Assembly (NCBI GenBank): GCA_003175865.1 | Contig: PSRF01000198.1 | Location: 1 to 10,134 of the forward strand | DNA: 10,134 nucleotides | Source of the DNA: Blastocatellia bacterium | Lineage (GTDB): Bacteria > Acidobacteriota > Blastocatellia > Pyrinomonadales > Pyrinomonadaceae | Reading direction: 5' to 3' | Shown: positions 1 to 5,927 of the stretch, piece after piece | Layout of the letters: each line of letters begins with the position of its first letter | Position numbering within the stretch: position 1 is the first letter of the stretch | Position numbers and translations under genes: made by a program | The notes under the pieces: model-generated | What the model was told of the DNA's origin: nothing | Database searches by the model: none | What the model saw: the letters and a program-made list of their open reading frames with translations, nothing else

Positions 1-744
1 TGCATCACATCCATCTACAAACTCGGTGACGAGATAAACAACTCCGTTGTGCGTGCCGCGATCGATGAACTCAACTATGTTCTTGTGCTTTAGTGCTGCT
101 GCGACGTCAATTTCACGCATAAACCTCTGCATCGCTTTGTCACTAACGGCGAACTCGGGTAGCAACGTTTTAATTGCAACCGCGCGACCGGTCTTTTGTT
201 CGCGACCAAGCATGACACTTCCCATTCCGCCGCGACCCAGTAGTTTGACAGTGTCGTAGCCAGGTACGGGTTGCGGAGAACGCTTCAGTTCAATACGACA
301 GTCTTCGCAAAGAAACGTCATACGTTCATTAGCATCCGACGCTTGAGCTTGCTCACGCCGACCACAATTCAGACATTCAACCATAACGAGAACAGGTCTC
401 GACGGAAATGCGTCCTGCGTCGTCTCCGCAAGATCGGCCGGCACGGAAGTCGTTACTTCGACTACTAAAATGGTTTCTCCCCCTTGAATTCGATCACCGT
501 TCTGCAAATACGCTTCACGAACTCTCTTGCCGTTAACAAAGGTTCCGTTGGTTGAACCGAGATCGCGAAGAAAGGAATGCGGAGGATTGATTTCGAGCAG
601 GCAGTGATTGCGAGAGAAGAACCTGTCGTCAGCGAGGCAAAGGTGAGCCTCAGGCGTGCGTCCGATCAGAAACGAATCGTGCTGTGTAAAATTGAAGATG
701 CGACCTTTATAAGGGCCGGCAATTACTTTCAGATTTACTTGCAT
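1..744 (-). CDS. FHA domain-zinc ribbon-Ser/Thr protein kinase (C-terminus outside window)
   Basis: Partial gene: 248 codons are open from ATG at 744 to the window edge, with no stop. Residues 1-98 form an FHA domain, which binds phosphothreonine. It shows GR at 28-29, SRNH at 44-47, GSTNGT at 63-68 and NG at 71-72. A short C4 zinc ribbon follows (C124, C127, C146, C149). The N-lobe of a Hanks-type kinase then begins near residue 163: glycine loop GRGGMGSV at 170-177, ATP-binding lysine in VAIK (K192) and the alpha-C glutamate E211. The catalytic loop and DFG motif would lie outside the window. It is therefore a cytosolic kinase that may recruit phosphorylated partners, or its own phosphorylated form, through the FHA domain. 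It starts 62 bases after the stop of the zinc-ribbon membrane protein on the same strand, so co-transcription is likely. The ribosome binding site is weak (GGCGG-like). The domain calls are firm; substrates are unknown. Confidence 0.93.
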   Translation of the reverse strand, partial: MQVNLKVIAGPYKGRIFNFTQHDSFLIGRTPEAHLCLADDRFFSRNHCLLEINPPHSFLRDLGSTNGTFVNGKRVREAYLQNGDRIQGGETILVVEVTTSVPADLAETTQDAFPSRPVLVMVECLNCGRREQAQASDANERMTFLCEDCRIELKRSPQPVPGYDTVKLLGRGGMGSVMLGREQKTGRAVAIKTLLPEFAVSDKAMQRFMREIDVAAALKHKNIVEFIDRGTHNGVVYLVTEFVDGCDA

Positions 745-806
745 CGTGTGGTTTCCGCCGGATGTAGAAGTGACGTGCCTCAACAAGCGAGGAAGCCACA
801 GAACAC

Positions 807-1838
807 TCAATCTTTGTTTCTAGTGATCTCAAGATCGTCAAAGGCGACTTCCGTGGCGTCGCTCGTGTAAAGACCGGCCACGCCACCTTTGTAGTTTTCG
901 GAATCGTTAACATGCGTCAAGAGTTGGCCGTTGATGTAAAACGCCATATCTGTACCCTTAACGCGCACTTCGAATTGATTGGGACTGGTGCCGGATCGAA
1001 TCGCTGACGATTTTGTCTTGGTGACTAACGAGCTTTGGGTCCCGTTTTTGTGCATGATGATTTCATATTCAGGATCATCGCTCGGGTAGATCAACAGCGC
1101 GTAGTCTTCTAATTGTTGGTCCTTCGATTTCGCGCAGTGAATCATCAACCCAAAGCCTGCCGAGGGGACACTCCCGTCAACGCTGCGTCCAGTGACTTTA
1201 ATAGTGGCATTAGCAGTCTGGTATTGCTGCGAAGGCGCATAGATCGCCACATACGTCTTCGCCTTTGAGCTCATGTGGTATTCATCGTCGGCATACCAGA
1301 TACGTCCAAATTTCGATTCGCCCGTTCCCCATTTTTGCTGACTGAAGTCGTCGGTGAATTCACTCGGCAAATTACTCGTGTTGGTATTGCTGTTTGTATT
1401 CGCATTGCTATTCGCGTTTGCGTTGGCATTGCGATTACTCACGACAGAGTTCGCGTTCGCATTACCATTATTCGTATTGGTACTCGAAATACTCGCTACC
1501 ATGAAAATCAGCACAGCTGCGCCGATGCCGATCACCGCAAAAGCTGCGAGACCTCCGAGTATCCACCAGATTGCACTCGACTTTTTTTGCGGCTGCGGTA
1601 TGGGCGCCGGCGCCCACTGCTGTTGTGGTGGTGGCGGTGGCTGGCTAATCAGCGGCGAATCAGGCCGGAAGATTTCAGTGGGCGGCGGTGCGGCTGTATC
1701 ACGTGCCGGTGGATACCTCACAGTCGCTCCAGGCATCGATGGCGGAGGAGCATCGAGGGCGAGTGGCGTACCATCTTCAAGACAAAAGTTTAAAGAAGCG
1801 TCAGTGTACGTGCGGTTGCAACTGGGGCAGCGTTTCAT
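807..1838 (-). CDS. Zinc ribbon-single TM-Asn-rich linker-LamG/DUF1080-like domain protein
   Basis: This is a 343-residue protein of unknown function with a clear topology. The N-terminus has a zinc-ribbon-like motif (C4, C7, C19, with acidic residues at 21-22). A Pro-rich cytosolic stretch follows (about 30-84). One membrane helix spans about 88-115 and is preceded by KK. An Asn/Ala/Ser/Thr-rich low-complexity linker occupies 119-156. Residues 160-340 look like a concanavalin/LamG-type beta sandwich of the DUF1080 kind, with the DDFSQQKW opening, GFGLMIH, a YINGQLL strand and the closing AFDDLEI. By the positive-inside rule the beta domain is outside the cytoplasmic membrane. No enzyme active site is visible, so carbohydrate or surface binding is only a guess. 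It lies between two kinase genes, 117 bases after the upstream kinase stop and 62 before the next start, and its zinc ribbon resembles that kinase's N-terminus. It could be a sensor or kinase substrate. The ribosome binding site is weak. Confidence 0.9.
   Translation of the reverse strand: MKRCPSCNRTYTDASLNFCLEDGTPLALDAPPPSMPGATVRYPPARDTAAPPPTEIFRPDSPLISQPPPPPQQQWAPAPIPQPQKKSSAIWWILGGLAAFAVIGIGAAVLIFMVASISSTNTNNGNANANSVVSNRNANANANSNANTNSNTNTSNLPSEFTDDFSQQKWGTGESKFGRIWYADDEYHMSSKAKTYVAIYAPSQQYQTANATIKVTGRSVDGSVPSAGFGLMIHCAKSKDQQLEDYALLIYPSDDPEYEIIMHKNGTQSSLVTKTKSSAIRSGTSPNQFEVRVKGTDMAFYINGQLLTHVNDSENYKGGVAGLYTSDATEVAFDDLEITRNKD
1371..1484 (-). repeat. Low-complexity Asn/Ala/Ser/Thr codon tract
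   Basis: This tract encodes residues 119-156 of the zinc-ribbon membrane protein. It is dominated by AAC/AAT codons alternating with GC-, AG- or AC- codons, giving short NAN, NSN and NTN units. It lies directly after the membrane helix, so it probably acts as a flexible stalk for the outer domain. Such tracts vary in length through slippage, so copy number may differ between strains. Confidence 0.75.
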
Positions 1839-1874
1839 CTATGGACTCGTTTTTGTGGATTCGCAATTTCGAGC

Positions 1875-1931
1875 TGGTGCGTGTAAATGATTGGCGCATG
1901 TTGGATTGCGCAACTTTTACGGCACGCACCA
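1875..1931. repeat. Nested imperfect inverted repeat between the kinase and membrane-protein genes
   Basis: Outer arms TGGTGCGTG (1875-1883) and CACGCACCA (1923-1931) match over 9 bases. TAAA (1884-1887) pairs with TTTA (1916-1919) across a 3-base bulge. GCGCA (1894-1898) pairs with TGCGC (1907-1911) around an 8-base loop. The structure fills the centre of the 117-base gap between the kinase stop (1956) and the next start (1838). No T-run follows on the minus strand, so a simple intrinsic terminator is unlikely. A processing site, an attenuating hairpin in an operon or a protein-binding palindrome are all possible. Confidence 0.5.
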
Positions 1932-1955
1932 ATTATAAGGAAAGTTTCGAAGGTC

Positions 1956-3596
1956 TCAAGCGATAATGGGCTTACCGCAACGCCCGCAGAAACGAGTACC
2001 TGGCGCGTAACTGGTACCACAACTCCTGCAAATAACCTCTACTGGCTTGGGTGCACGCCACTCAAGTGACGCTGTACCCAACGGGATTCCACATCTGCCG
2101 CAGAATTTGATGGCCGTTGGATATGTTTGATGGCAGCGAGGGCACACGACGCCAGGTTGCGGTGGCGGAGCGATTCCTGAATCTTGAGGTGGCATTGCAC
2201 TCGCTGCCTCAGAGACTGGAACAAAGATTGTGTTTCCACAGCGTCCACAAAACTTGACGCCTTCCGCGAAACGCGACTGGCATTTCGTGCACATCACGAC
2301 AACGAGGGTGGTTGAATGAACTCCTGCTCGACTCTGCAAGCTGCCACCATGGGAGGGCGTCAATTGTTTACTCGATGGCCCAATTTTTAGTTGTACCTCG
2401 ATGATCTGTTCGGCAACATCGCTACGTATCTCGATAACACGTTCATCGTCTGGTTCGCCTGATCGGGAAACACGCAACACGTGTTGCCCGGGCGGGATCT
2501 CTGTCAGTATTACCCGGCCTGAACGGCCAACACTGCCGTATCGTTCATCGTCGACATAAACCTCAGATCCAGAAGCCGCGATAATAACCAGTCGCGATTC
2601 GCCACGTTTGCCAGCATCTTCTGCAGTTTCAGCTACTGCAGATGCAAAATGTTCAAACCAGTCGCTTACGGTCGCCGGCCGATCGTTTGGCTCCTTTGCG
2701 AGTGCAAGCATGATTGCTTCTTCGACTTGCGGAGGGATATCACTTCGCAAAGTGGAGAGTGGCGCTGGGCCCTGCATGAGTTTCTGAGCAATCAACTGTG
2801 TAATGTTTCCGGTGAAGGGCGGTCGCCCACCAAGCATGTGGTACGCGATAGTGCCAAGTGCATAAGTGTCAGCTCGGGCATCGAGTGGCAAACCCGGCTG
2901 CATTTGTTCCGGCGCCATGTATTCAGGGGTACCTATGATTCCGCGGGATGCTGGACCACTCGCAGATGTCAGGTCGGAGCGGTCGGGATTTACAATTTTG
3001 GCAAGTCCGAAGTCGCCGACTTTAACAAATCCATCTTCACCGCTGGATTTGCGCTTCTGTTGCATTAGAAAAATGTTAGCGGGTTTTAGGTCTCGGTGGA
3101 GAATGCCCTCATCGTGTGCTGCCTCAACGCCGGCAACCACTTGACGCAGAATATTGGAGGCTCGCACTGGATTAACTGTGCCTTCACGGCGTAGTAAGTC
3201 ATAGAGTGTTTCTCCTTCAACGTATTCCATCACCAGAAAGAAAACACCGTCAGGACTCTTACCGAAGTCAGTTACATCAACGACATTTGGGTGACGAATA
3301 GAAGCAGCTGCTTGCGCTTCGCGTTCAAAACGCGCGATGGCTTCTCCTTCCTGGAGATCCTCGTCATTTAAAATGTCCGGCCGAACCGTTTTGATTGCGA
3401 CACGACGAGTGAGAAGGTTCTGATCGCGTGCCAGATAAACTTGACCCATCGCCCCGCGACCAAGTCTTTTTTCTAAGAGGTAACGAAAAGCGAGGAGTTT
3501 GCCGCCAGGAAGAGTGGCCTTAGTGTTTGCTTCGTCCTGCGGGCACGTCAGGACTTCGTCGTCATAGCAGGCTTCGCACCGGGGGCATTCGCGCAT
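1956..3596 (-). CDS. Ser/Thr protein kinase with N-terminal zinc finger, PEGA domain and three C-terminal zinc ribbons
   Basis: This complete 546-residue Hanks-type (PknB-like) kinase phosphorylates Ser/Thr on partner proteins. It opens with a zinc-finger-like motif (C4, C7, C18). The kinase domain covers about 37-318: glycine loop LGRGAMGQV (45-53), ATP lysine K69, alpha-C E93, catalytic loop HRDLKPAN (167-174, with D169 and N174), DFG (195-197) and APE (228-230). All catalytic residues are present. The activation segment is rich in Ser/Thr (207-223), as expected for autophosphorylation. Residues about 336-402 resemble a PEGA domain. Three near-identical C4 ribbons follow: C436/439/450/453, C485/488/499/502 and C523/526/537/540, each containing an FCGRCG motif. 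No membrane helix is visible, so it is probably cytosolic even though PEGA domains are often extracytoplasmic. The start is set by CPRC and a TA-rich segment just upstream; no good ribosome binding site is seen. It lies upstream of the membrane protein and the FHA kinase, probably in one operon. Confidence 0.95.
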   Translation of the reverse strand: MRECPRCEACYDDEVLTCPQDEANTKATLPGGKLLAFRYLLEKRLGRGAMGQVYLARDQNLLTRRVAIKTVRPDILNDEDLQEGEAIARFEREAQAAASIRHPNVVDVTDFGKSPDGVFFLVMEYVEGETLYDLLRREGTVNPVRASNILRQVVAGVEAAHDEGILHRDLKPANIFLMQQKRKSSGEDGFVKVGDFGLAKIVNPDRSDLTSASGPASRGIIGTPEYMAPEQMQPGLPLDARADTYALGTIAYHMLGGRPPFTGNITQLIAQKLMQGPAPLSTLRSDIPPQVEEAIMLALAKEPNDRPATVSDWFEHFASAVAETAEDAGKRGESRLVIIAASGSEVYVDDERYGSVGRSGRVILTEIPPGQHVLRVSRSGEPDDERVIEIRSDVAEQIIEVQLKIGPSSKQLTPSHGGSLQSRAGVHSTTLVVVMCTKCQSRFAEGVKFCGRCGNTIFVPVSEAASAMPPQDSGIAPPPQPGVVCPRCHQTYPTAIKFCGRCGIPLGTASLEWRAPKPVEVICRSCGTSYAPGTRFCGRCGKPIIA

Positions 3597-3609
3597 TGAA
3601 ACGAATTCT

Positions 3610-3615
3610 AATATA
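3610..3615 (-). promoter_or_regulatory. Possible -10 element of the kinase operon
   Basis: On the minus strand TATATT lies 13 bases before the kinase start at 3596, in the only A/T-rich stretch of this gap. A transcript from it would be nearly leaderless, which fits the lack of a ribosome binding site. No clear -35 box is seen, so this is tentative. Confidence 0.25.
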
Positions 3616-3643
3616 GAAATCTTCGATGAGCGACCCTGGAGGC

Positions 3644-3738
3644 ATTGCTGATTGCTGATTGCCGATTGCTGATTTCCGATTCAGTGGATGTCGTTCTCAG
3701 CGTAACCACTCGACAATCCGCAATCAGCAATCAGCAAT
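3644..3738. repeat. Long inverted repeat built from 7-base units
   Basis: The left arm is 3644-3668 and the right arm is 3714-3738. The 25-base arms match at 24 positions. Each arm is itself a tandem repeat: ATTGCTG-type heptamers at 3644, 3651, 3658 and 3665 with a decayed copy at 3672, and CAATCAG-type heptamers at 3714, 3721 and 3728. Inside the loop AGTGG (3683-3687) can pair with CCACT (3706-3710). The element sits 5 bases beyond the mscL stop and 47 before the kinase start. As RNA it would form a strong hairpin that could end or protect the mscL message, although no T-run follows. Its modular arms suggest a dispersed palindromic repeat of the REP or MITE kind. Confidence 0.8.
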
Positions 3739-3743
3739 TGAAA

Positions 3744-4178
3744 TTAGGCTGCGGCAAGGTCTGAACAGCAAGCCGCACATCGTGTTGCCCCGAGGGGAAT
3801 CGCAGTCAAACAGTGCGGACAGTCTTTGGTATTCGGCGGCGGTGGTGGTTCTGCGCGCAGACGATTAACTGCTTTTACAATGAGGAAGACGATGAAAGCG
3901 ATGATCAAGAAAGTAACGATGTCGTTCAGTAGCGCACCGTAGGCGATGACCGGAAGGCCGCGCTGTTTCGCTTCCGCTAGTGACGCGGGGTGTTGTCCGG
4001 AAAGATCAATAAACAGATTCGAGAAATCAACTTTCCCCAACGCCAAACCAATCGGGGGCATGATTACTCCCTCAACCAGCGAAGTCACGATTTTCCCAAA
4101 AGCGGCTCCAATAACAACTGCTACCGCAAGATCGACGACGTTACCGCGTGCGATGAACTCTTTGAATTCTCTCAGCAT
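3744..4178 (-). CDS. mscL: Large-conductance mechanosensitive channel MscL with C-terminal zinc ribbon
   Basis: This 144-residue inner-membrane channel opens under membrane tension to release solutes during hypo-osmotic shock. The N-terminal amphipathic helix ([21 protein letters not shown]) and the pore-lining TM1 (about 15-43, with GAAFGKIV and the family PPIG motif at 41-44) are clear. A periplasmic loop covers about 45-78, and TM2 covers about 79-104, ending with the family KAVNRLR. The tail differs from the Escherichia coli protein: after a Pro run (111-115) there is a C4 zinc ribbon (C120, C123, C134, C137, plus C138) in place of the usual C-terminal helical bundle. The start is well supported by GGAGGAGA at 4183-4190. 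It follows the sunset-domain gene by 36 bases, so the two may be co-transcribed, and a long hairpin follows its stop. The identity is secure. The role of the ribbon is unknown; redox or metal control of gating is speculation. Confidence 0.96.
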   Translation of the reverse strand: MLREFKEFIARGNVVDLAVAVVIGAAFGKIVTSLVEGVIMPPIGLALGKVDFSNLFIDLSGQHPASLAEAKQRGLPVIAYGALLNDIVTFLIIAFIVFLIVKAVNRLRAEPPPPPNTKDCPHCLTAIPLGATRCAACCSDLAAA

Positions 4179-4182
4179 TGCG

Positions 4183-4190
4183 TCTCCTCC
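4183..4190 (-). promoter_or_regulatory. Strong Shine-Dalgarno site of mscL
   Basis: GGAGGAGA on the minus strand ends 4 bases before the ATG at 4178. It is the best ribosome binding site among the minus-strand genes and fixes the mscL start. It suggests that translation of the channel is set higher than that of its neighbours. Confidence 0.75.
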
Positions 4191-4214
4191 ATTATTAGAA
4201 ATTCGTCGAAAAAC

Positions 4215-5009
4215 TCAGTGGCATGATTTGGCGAGCTTGAATCCATTCTTCTCCGCTTCTTCAACAGTTGCAAAGACCACCTTGTTCTTTTCTTCGATTG
4301 GCTTTGAGGGGGTGCAACCGGCGGAGTAATAAACCTTATCGTGTCTGTCGCCGACGATCTTGGTTGCTTCGGCATCAGGTTCCGAAGATGACATAACCTC
4401 GCGATCTGTACCTGCCTCCTTCGCTTCATCACGTTCTTCCTTGGCAAGTCGGCGAGCGGCAACTATATCGTCCGCGCTCACGTCGAGAATCCTGACACTT
4501 GGGCCACCCGCAACCATACTCACAATGATTTGAAAATCTCCGCAGCGGAGTTGTTGCCCTTTTGACTTCCAGGACGACCACGTCCCTGTCAGGTGTAGCG
4601 ATCCGCTAATTTGTTTTATGAACTCGTCAGTAGTGTGGACTTTGTAAGTTTCATCGTACCCGATCCATAGCGACGTCAAACGATCGTCCAGAAAGTCGAG
4701 CGAGATACTCCGTACACCAGCAAACTTAGTTTTGTCGATACGCGTGTCAAAGTACGGATTGATCGTTGTCTTAACGACTCCAAATTCATCTGCCTTTCCA
4801 AACTGTGTCTGTGGAACCAGGTTTTTCACGTCGTCTTTCGTCATGCCAATATGAAAACCAAACAGTTCAGCCGCAGCCGGCAAATCACTCAACTTCTGAG
4901 CACACTGTGACTGCGCAAACACCTGAACAGGACGGAGAAAGACTAGAACTACCAGAGGAACTATTTGTCTGAAGACAGTGCTTCTCAAACCAGGGTTTCG
5001 GGTCGACAT
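4215..5009 (-). CDS. Exported protein with C-terminal sunset/Ada-like domain
   Basis: This is a 264-residue protein of unknown function. A longer frame upstream would overlap the response regulator, but the ATG at 5009 gives a clean signal peptide: Arg residues at 4, 9 and 14, a hydrophobic core at about 16-25 and a likely cut after VFA (residue 32). It is therefore exported to the periplasm or beyond. The middle part (about 45-180) has the short phrase FGFHIGMTKDDVK, seen in secreted proteins of unknown function, and alternating beta-type segments. A charged Glu/Lys/Ala helix covers about 180-200. Residues 219-264 resemble the sunset domain, a small relative of the Ada metal-binding fold: DKVYYSAGC, a central N242, VVFATVEEAEKNGF and a final Cys (C232 and C263). 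The ribosome binding site is poor. It lies 58 bases after the response regulator and 36 before mscL. The export call is firm and the domain call is moderate. Confidence 0.82.
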   Translation of the reverse strand: MSTRNPGLRSTVFRQIVPLVVLVFLRPVQVFAQSQCAQKLSDLPAAAELFGFHIGMTKDDVKNLVPQTQFGKADEFGVVKTTINPYFDTRIDKTKFAGVRSISLDFLDDRLTSLWIGYDETYKVHTTDEFIKQISGSLHLTGTWSSWKSKGQQLRCGDFQIIVSMVAGGPSVRILDVSADDIVAARRLAKEERDEAKEAGTDREVMSSSEPDAEATKIVGDRHDKVYYSAGCTPSKPIEEKNKVVFATVEEAEKNGFKLAKSCH

Positions 5010-5067
5010 GAGATGGTCTATGGGCGGGAAATTAAGATGAAACAGCAAACGTGTCAACGATTCCTGT

Positions 5068-5454
5068 TCAATGTACGAGTGCTCTAATGATTCCTTCCAG
5101 GGCATCAGGCTCAAATGGCGTCGATACGTATTCATTGCATCCAGCCGCCAATGCCTGGTCTCGAAACTGATCGGCGCCATATGCAGAGACAGCAACGATT
5201 GGGACAGCGTCGAGTCCTTTTACTGTTCGAATGCGTCGAGTTGCATTGAGACCATCAAGTTGAGGCATCTCCACGTCCATGATGATCAGATCGGGAGATA
5301 CCGTCTGGGCCAACTCGACCGCTTTGATTCCATTTTCGGCTTCGACAACATGGAAGCCTTTTCGTTCGAGCCAAGTCCGCAACAGCAGGCGGGTGTCATC
5401 GAAATCATCAACTACGAGAATGGTCCTGGACCGAGAATTCAATCCCTGTGTCAT
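5068..5454 (-). CDS. Single-domain response regulator (CheY-like receiver) lacking the conserved lysine
   Basis: This 128-residue protein is a receiver domain with no output domain, so it would act through protein-protein contacts, as CheY or DivK do. The acidic pair D16/D17, the phosphoacceptor D60 in IIMDVEMPQLDG, the switch residue S90 and the aromatic Y109 are present. The almost invariant lysine of the KPF motif is replaced by threonine: the sequence reads YVSTPFEP with T112 (codon ACG). That lysine normally contacts the phosphoryl group, so signalling may be weakened or altered. No histidine kinase gene is in the window. An AGGAG lies 11 bases before the start, a long but usable spacing. 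It is the first gene of the leftward cluster, and the exported sunset-like protein follows 58 bases later. Confidence 0.93.
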   Translation of the reverse strand: MTQGLNSRSRTILVVDDFDDTRLLLRTWLERKGFHVVEAENGIKAVELAQTVSPDLIIMDVEMPQLDGLNATRRIRTVKGLDAVPIVAVSAYGADQFRDQALAAGCNEYVSTPFEPDALEGIIRALVH

Positions 5455-5497
5455 CTCTACTAAAAACTCCTGGGTCTATTCGGGGACGGTGAGCCGG

Positions 5498-5515
5498 CGA
5501 TACTAAGTTGTATCG
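5498..5515. promoter_or_regulatory. Inverted repeat upstream of the response regulator, possible operator
   Basis: Perfect 6-base arms CGATAC (5498-5503) and GTATCG (5510-5515) flank a 6-base spacer, 43 bases upstream of the ATG at 5454. Size and position fit a dimeric regulator site, but short arms like these also arise by chance. Confidence 0.25.
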
Positions 5516-5865
5516 GGTTAGGAGTATGGACTTCAACTCCACGAACTGTTTAGTTCGCTTTATTTAACTTCTGAAGTGATTGCAAATACCGTGTGATTTC
5601 CCTTCAAGATTATTGCAGCTACCAATGGGCACACATTTACATTGATTCTCGAAAGGATTCGCAATGTTTTAAATCCAAAGTACTTCGGAAATGCGCATTG
5701 CTTTGCGATTGAGACCAGCATCTCCCCACCAGTGCAATATGGGACGTGGCCGTATTAGTTCGCCCGCACTTGCGCAGGCGCCAATCTAATAACGCCTTTC
5801 GACTAATCGGGACCTTATCCGGACTCAACAAAGCCGTTGCTGCGGTAGTGAGGCACGAACCCGAA

Positions 5866-5890
5866 AACAACTTAAGTTCTCGCAGTTGTT
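5866..5890. promoter_or_regulatory. Inverted repeat upstream of the small gene, possible operator
   Basis: AACAACT (5866-5872) and AGTTGTT (5884-5890) are perfect 7-base arms around 11 bases. They overlap a perfect 10-base palindrome, AACTTAAGTT (5869-5878). The pair lies 37 bases before the ATG at 5928, where a regulator or a leader hairpin would act. Confidence 0.35.
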
Positions 5891-5927
5891 AGACCCGTTG
5901 TGCGGCGACGGACGGTAGGAGTCAATA

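Larger units (their letters stand above)
5455..5927. other. Gene-poor intergenic region with several inverted repeats
   Basis: These 473 bases separate the leftward cluster from the small rightward gene. I see no convincing protein. Four symmetric sites stand out: CGATAC/GTATCG (5498-5503 and 5510-5515), CGAACT/AGTTCG with a GTTT loop followed by a T-rich stretch (5542-5557), CGTATTAG/CTAATAACG (5751-5758 and 5786-5794, one bulge, with CGCC/GGCG inside), and AACAACT/AGTTGTT (5866-5872 and 5884-5890). The region must hold the divergent promoters for 5454 and 5928, but I could not place -10 and -35 boxes with confidence. Confidence 0.5.

Noticed and set aside
1354..1890. 178-codon plus-strand frame opposite the zinc-ribbon membrane protein
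   Set aside because: Its Leu/Phe/Ala and Gly-rich composition is the antisense of the Asn-rich and Pro-rich tracts of the real gene.
3644..3738. CRISPR array from the heptamer repeats
   Set aside because: The repeats are 7 bases with no spacers, and the two halves are inverted rather than direct.
4172..4462. 96-codon minus-strand frame across the sunset-domain gene and the mscL start
   Set aside because: It overlaps two better-supported genes on the same strand in another frame and has a biased Arg/Ser-rich product.
5010..5195. Upstream extension of the sunset-domain gene to an ATG at 5195
   Set aside because: It would overlap the response regulator by 128 bases in another frame and would bury the signal peptide 62 residues inside the protein. 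The ATG at 5009 fits better.
5637..5870. 77-codon minus-strand reading frame in the intergenic region
   Set aside because: It has no ribosome binding site and no recognisable motif, and it overlaps several inverted repeats. It looks like a chance frame.
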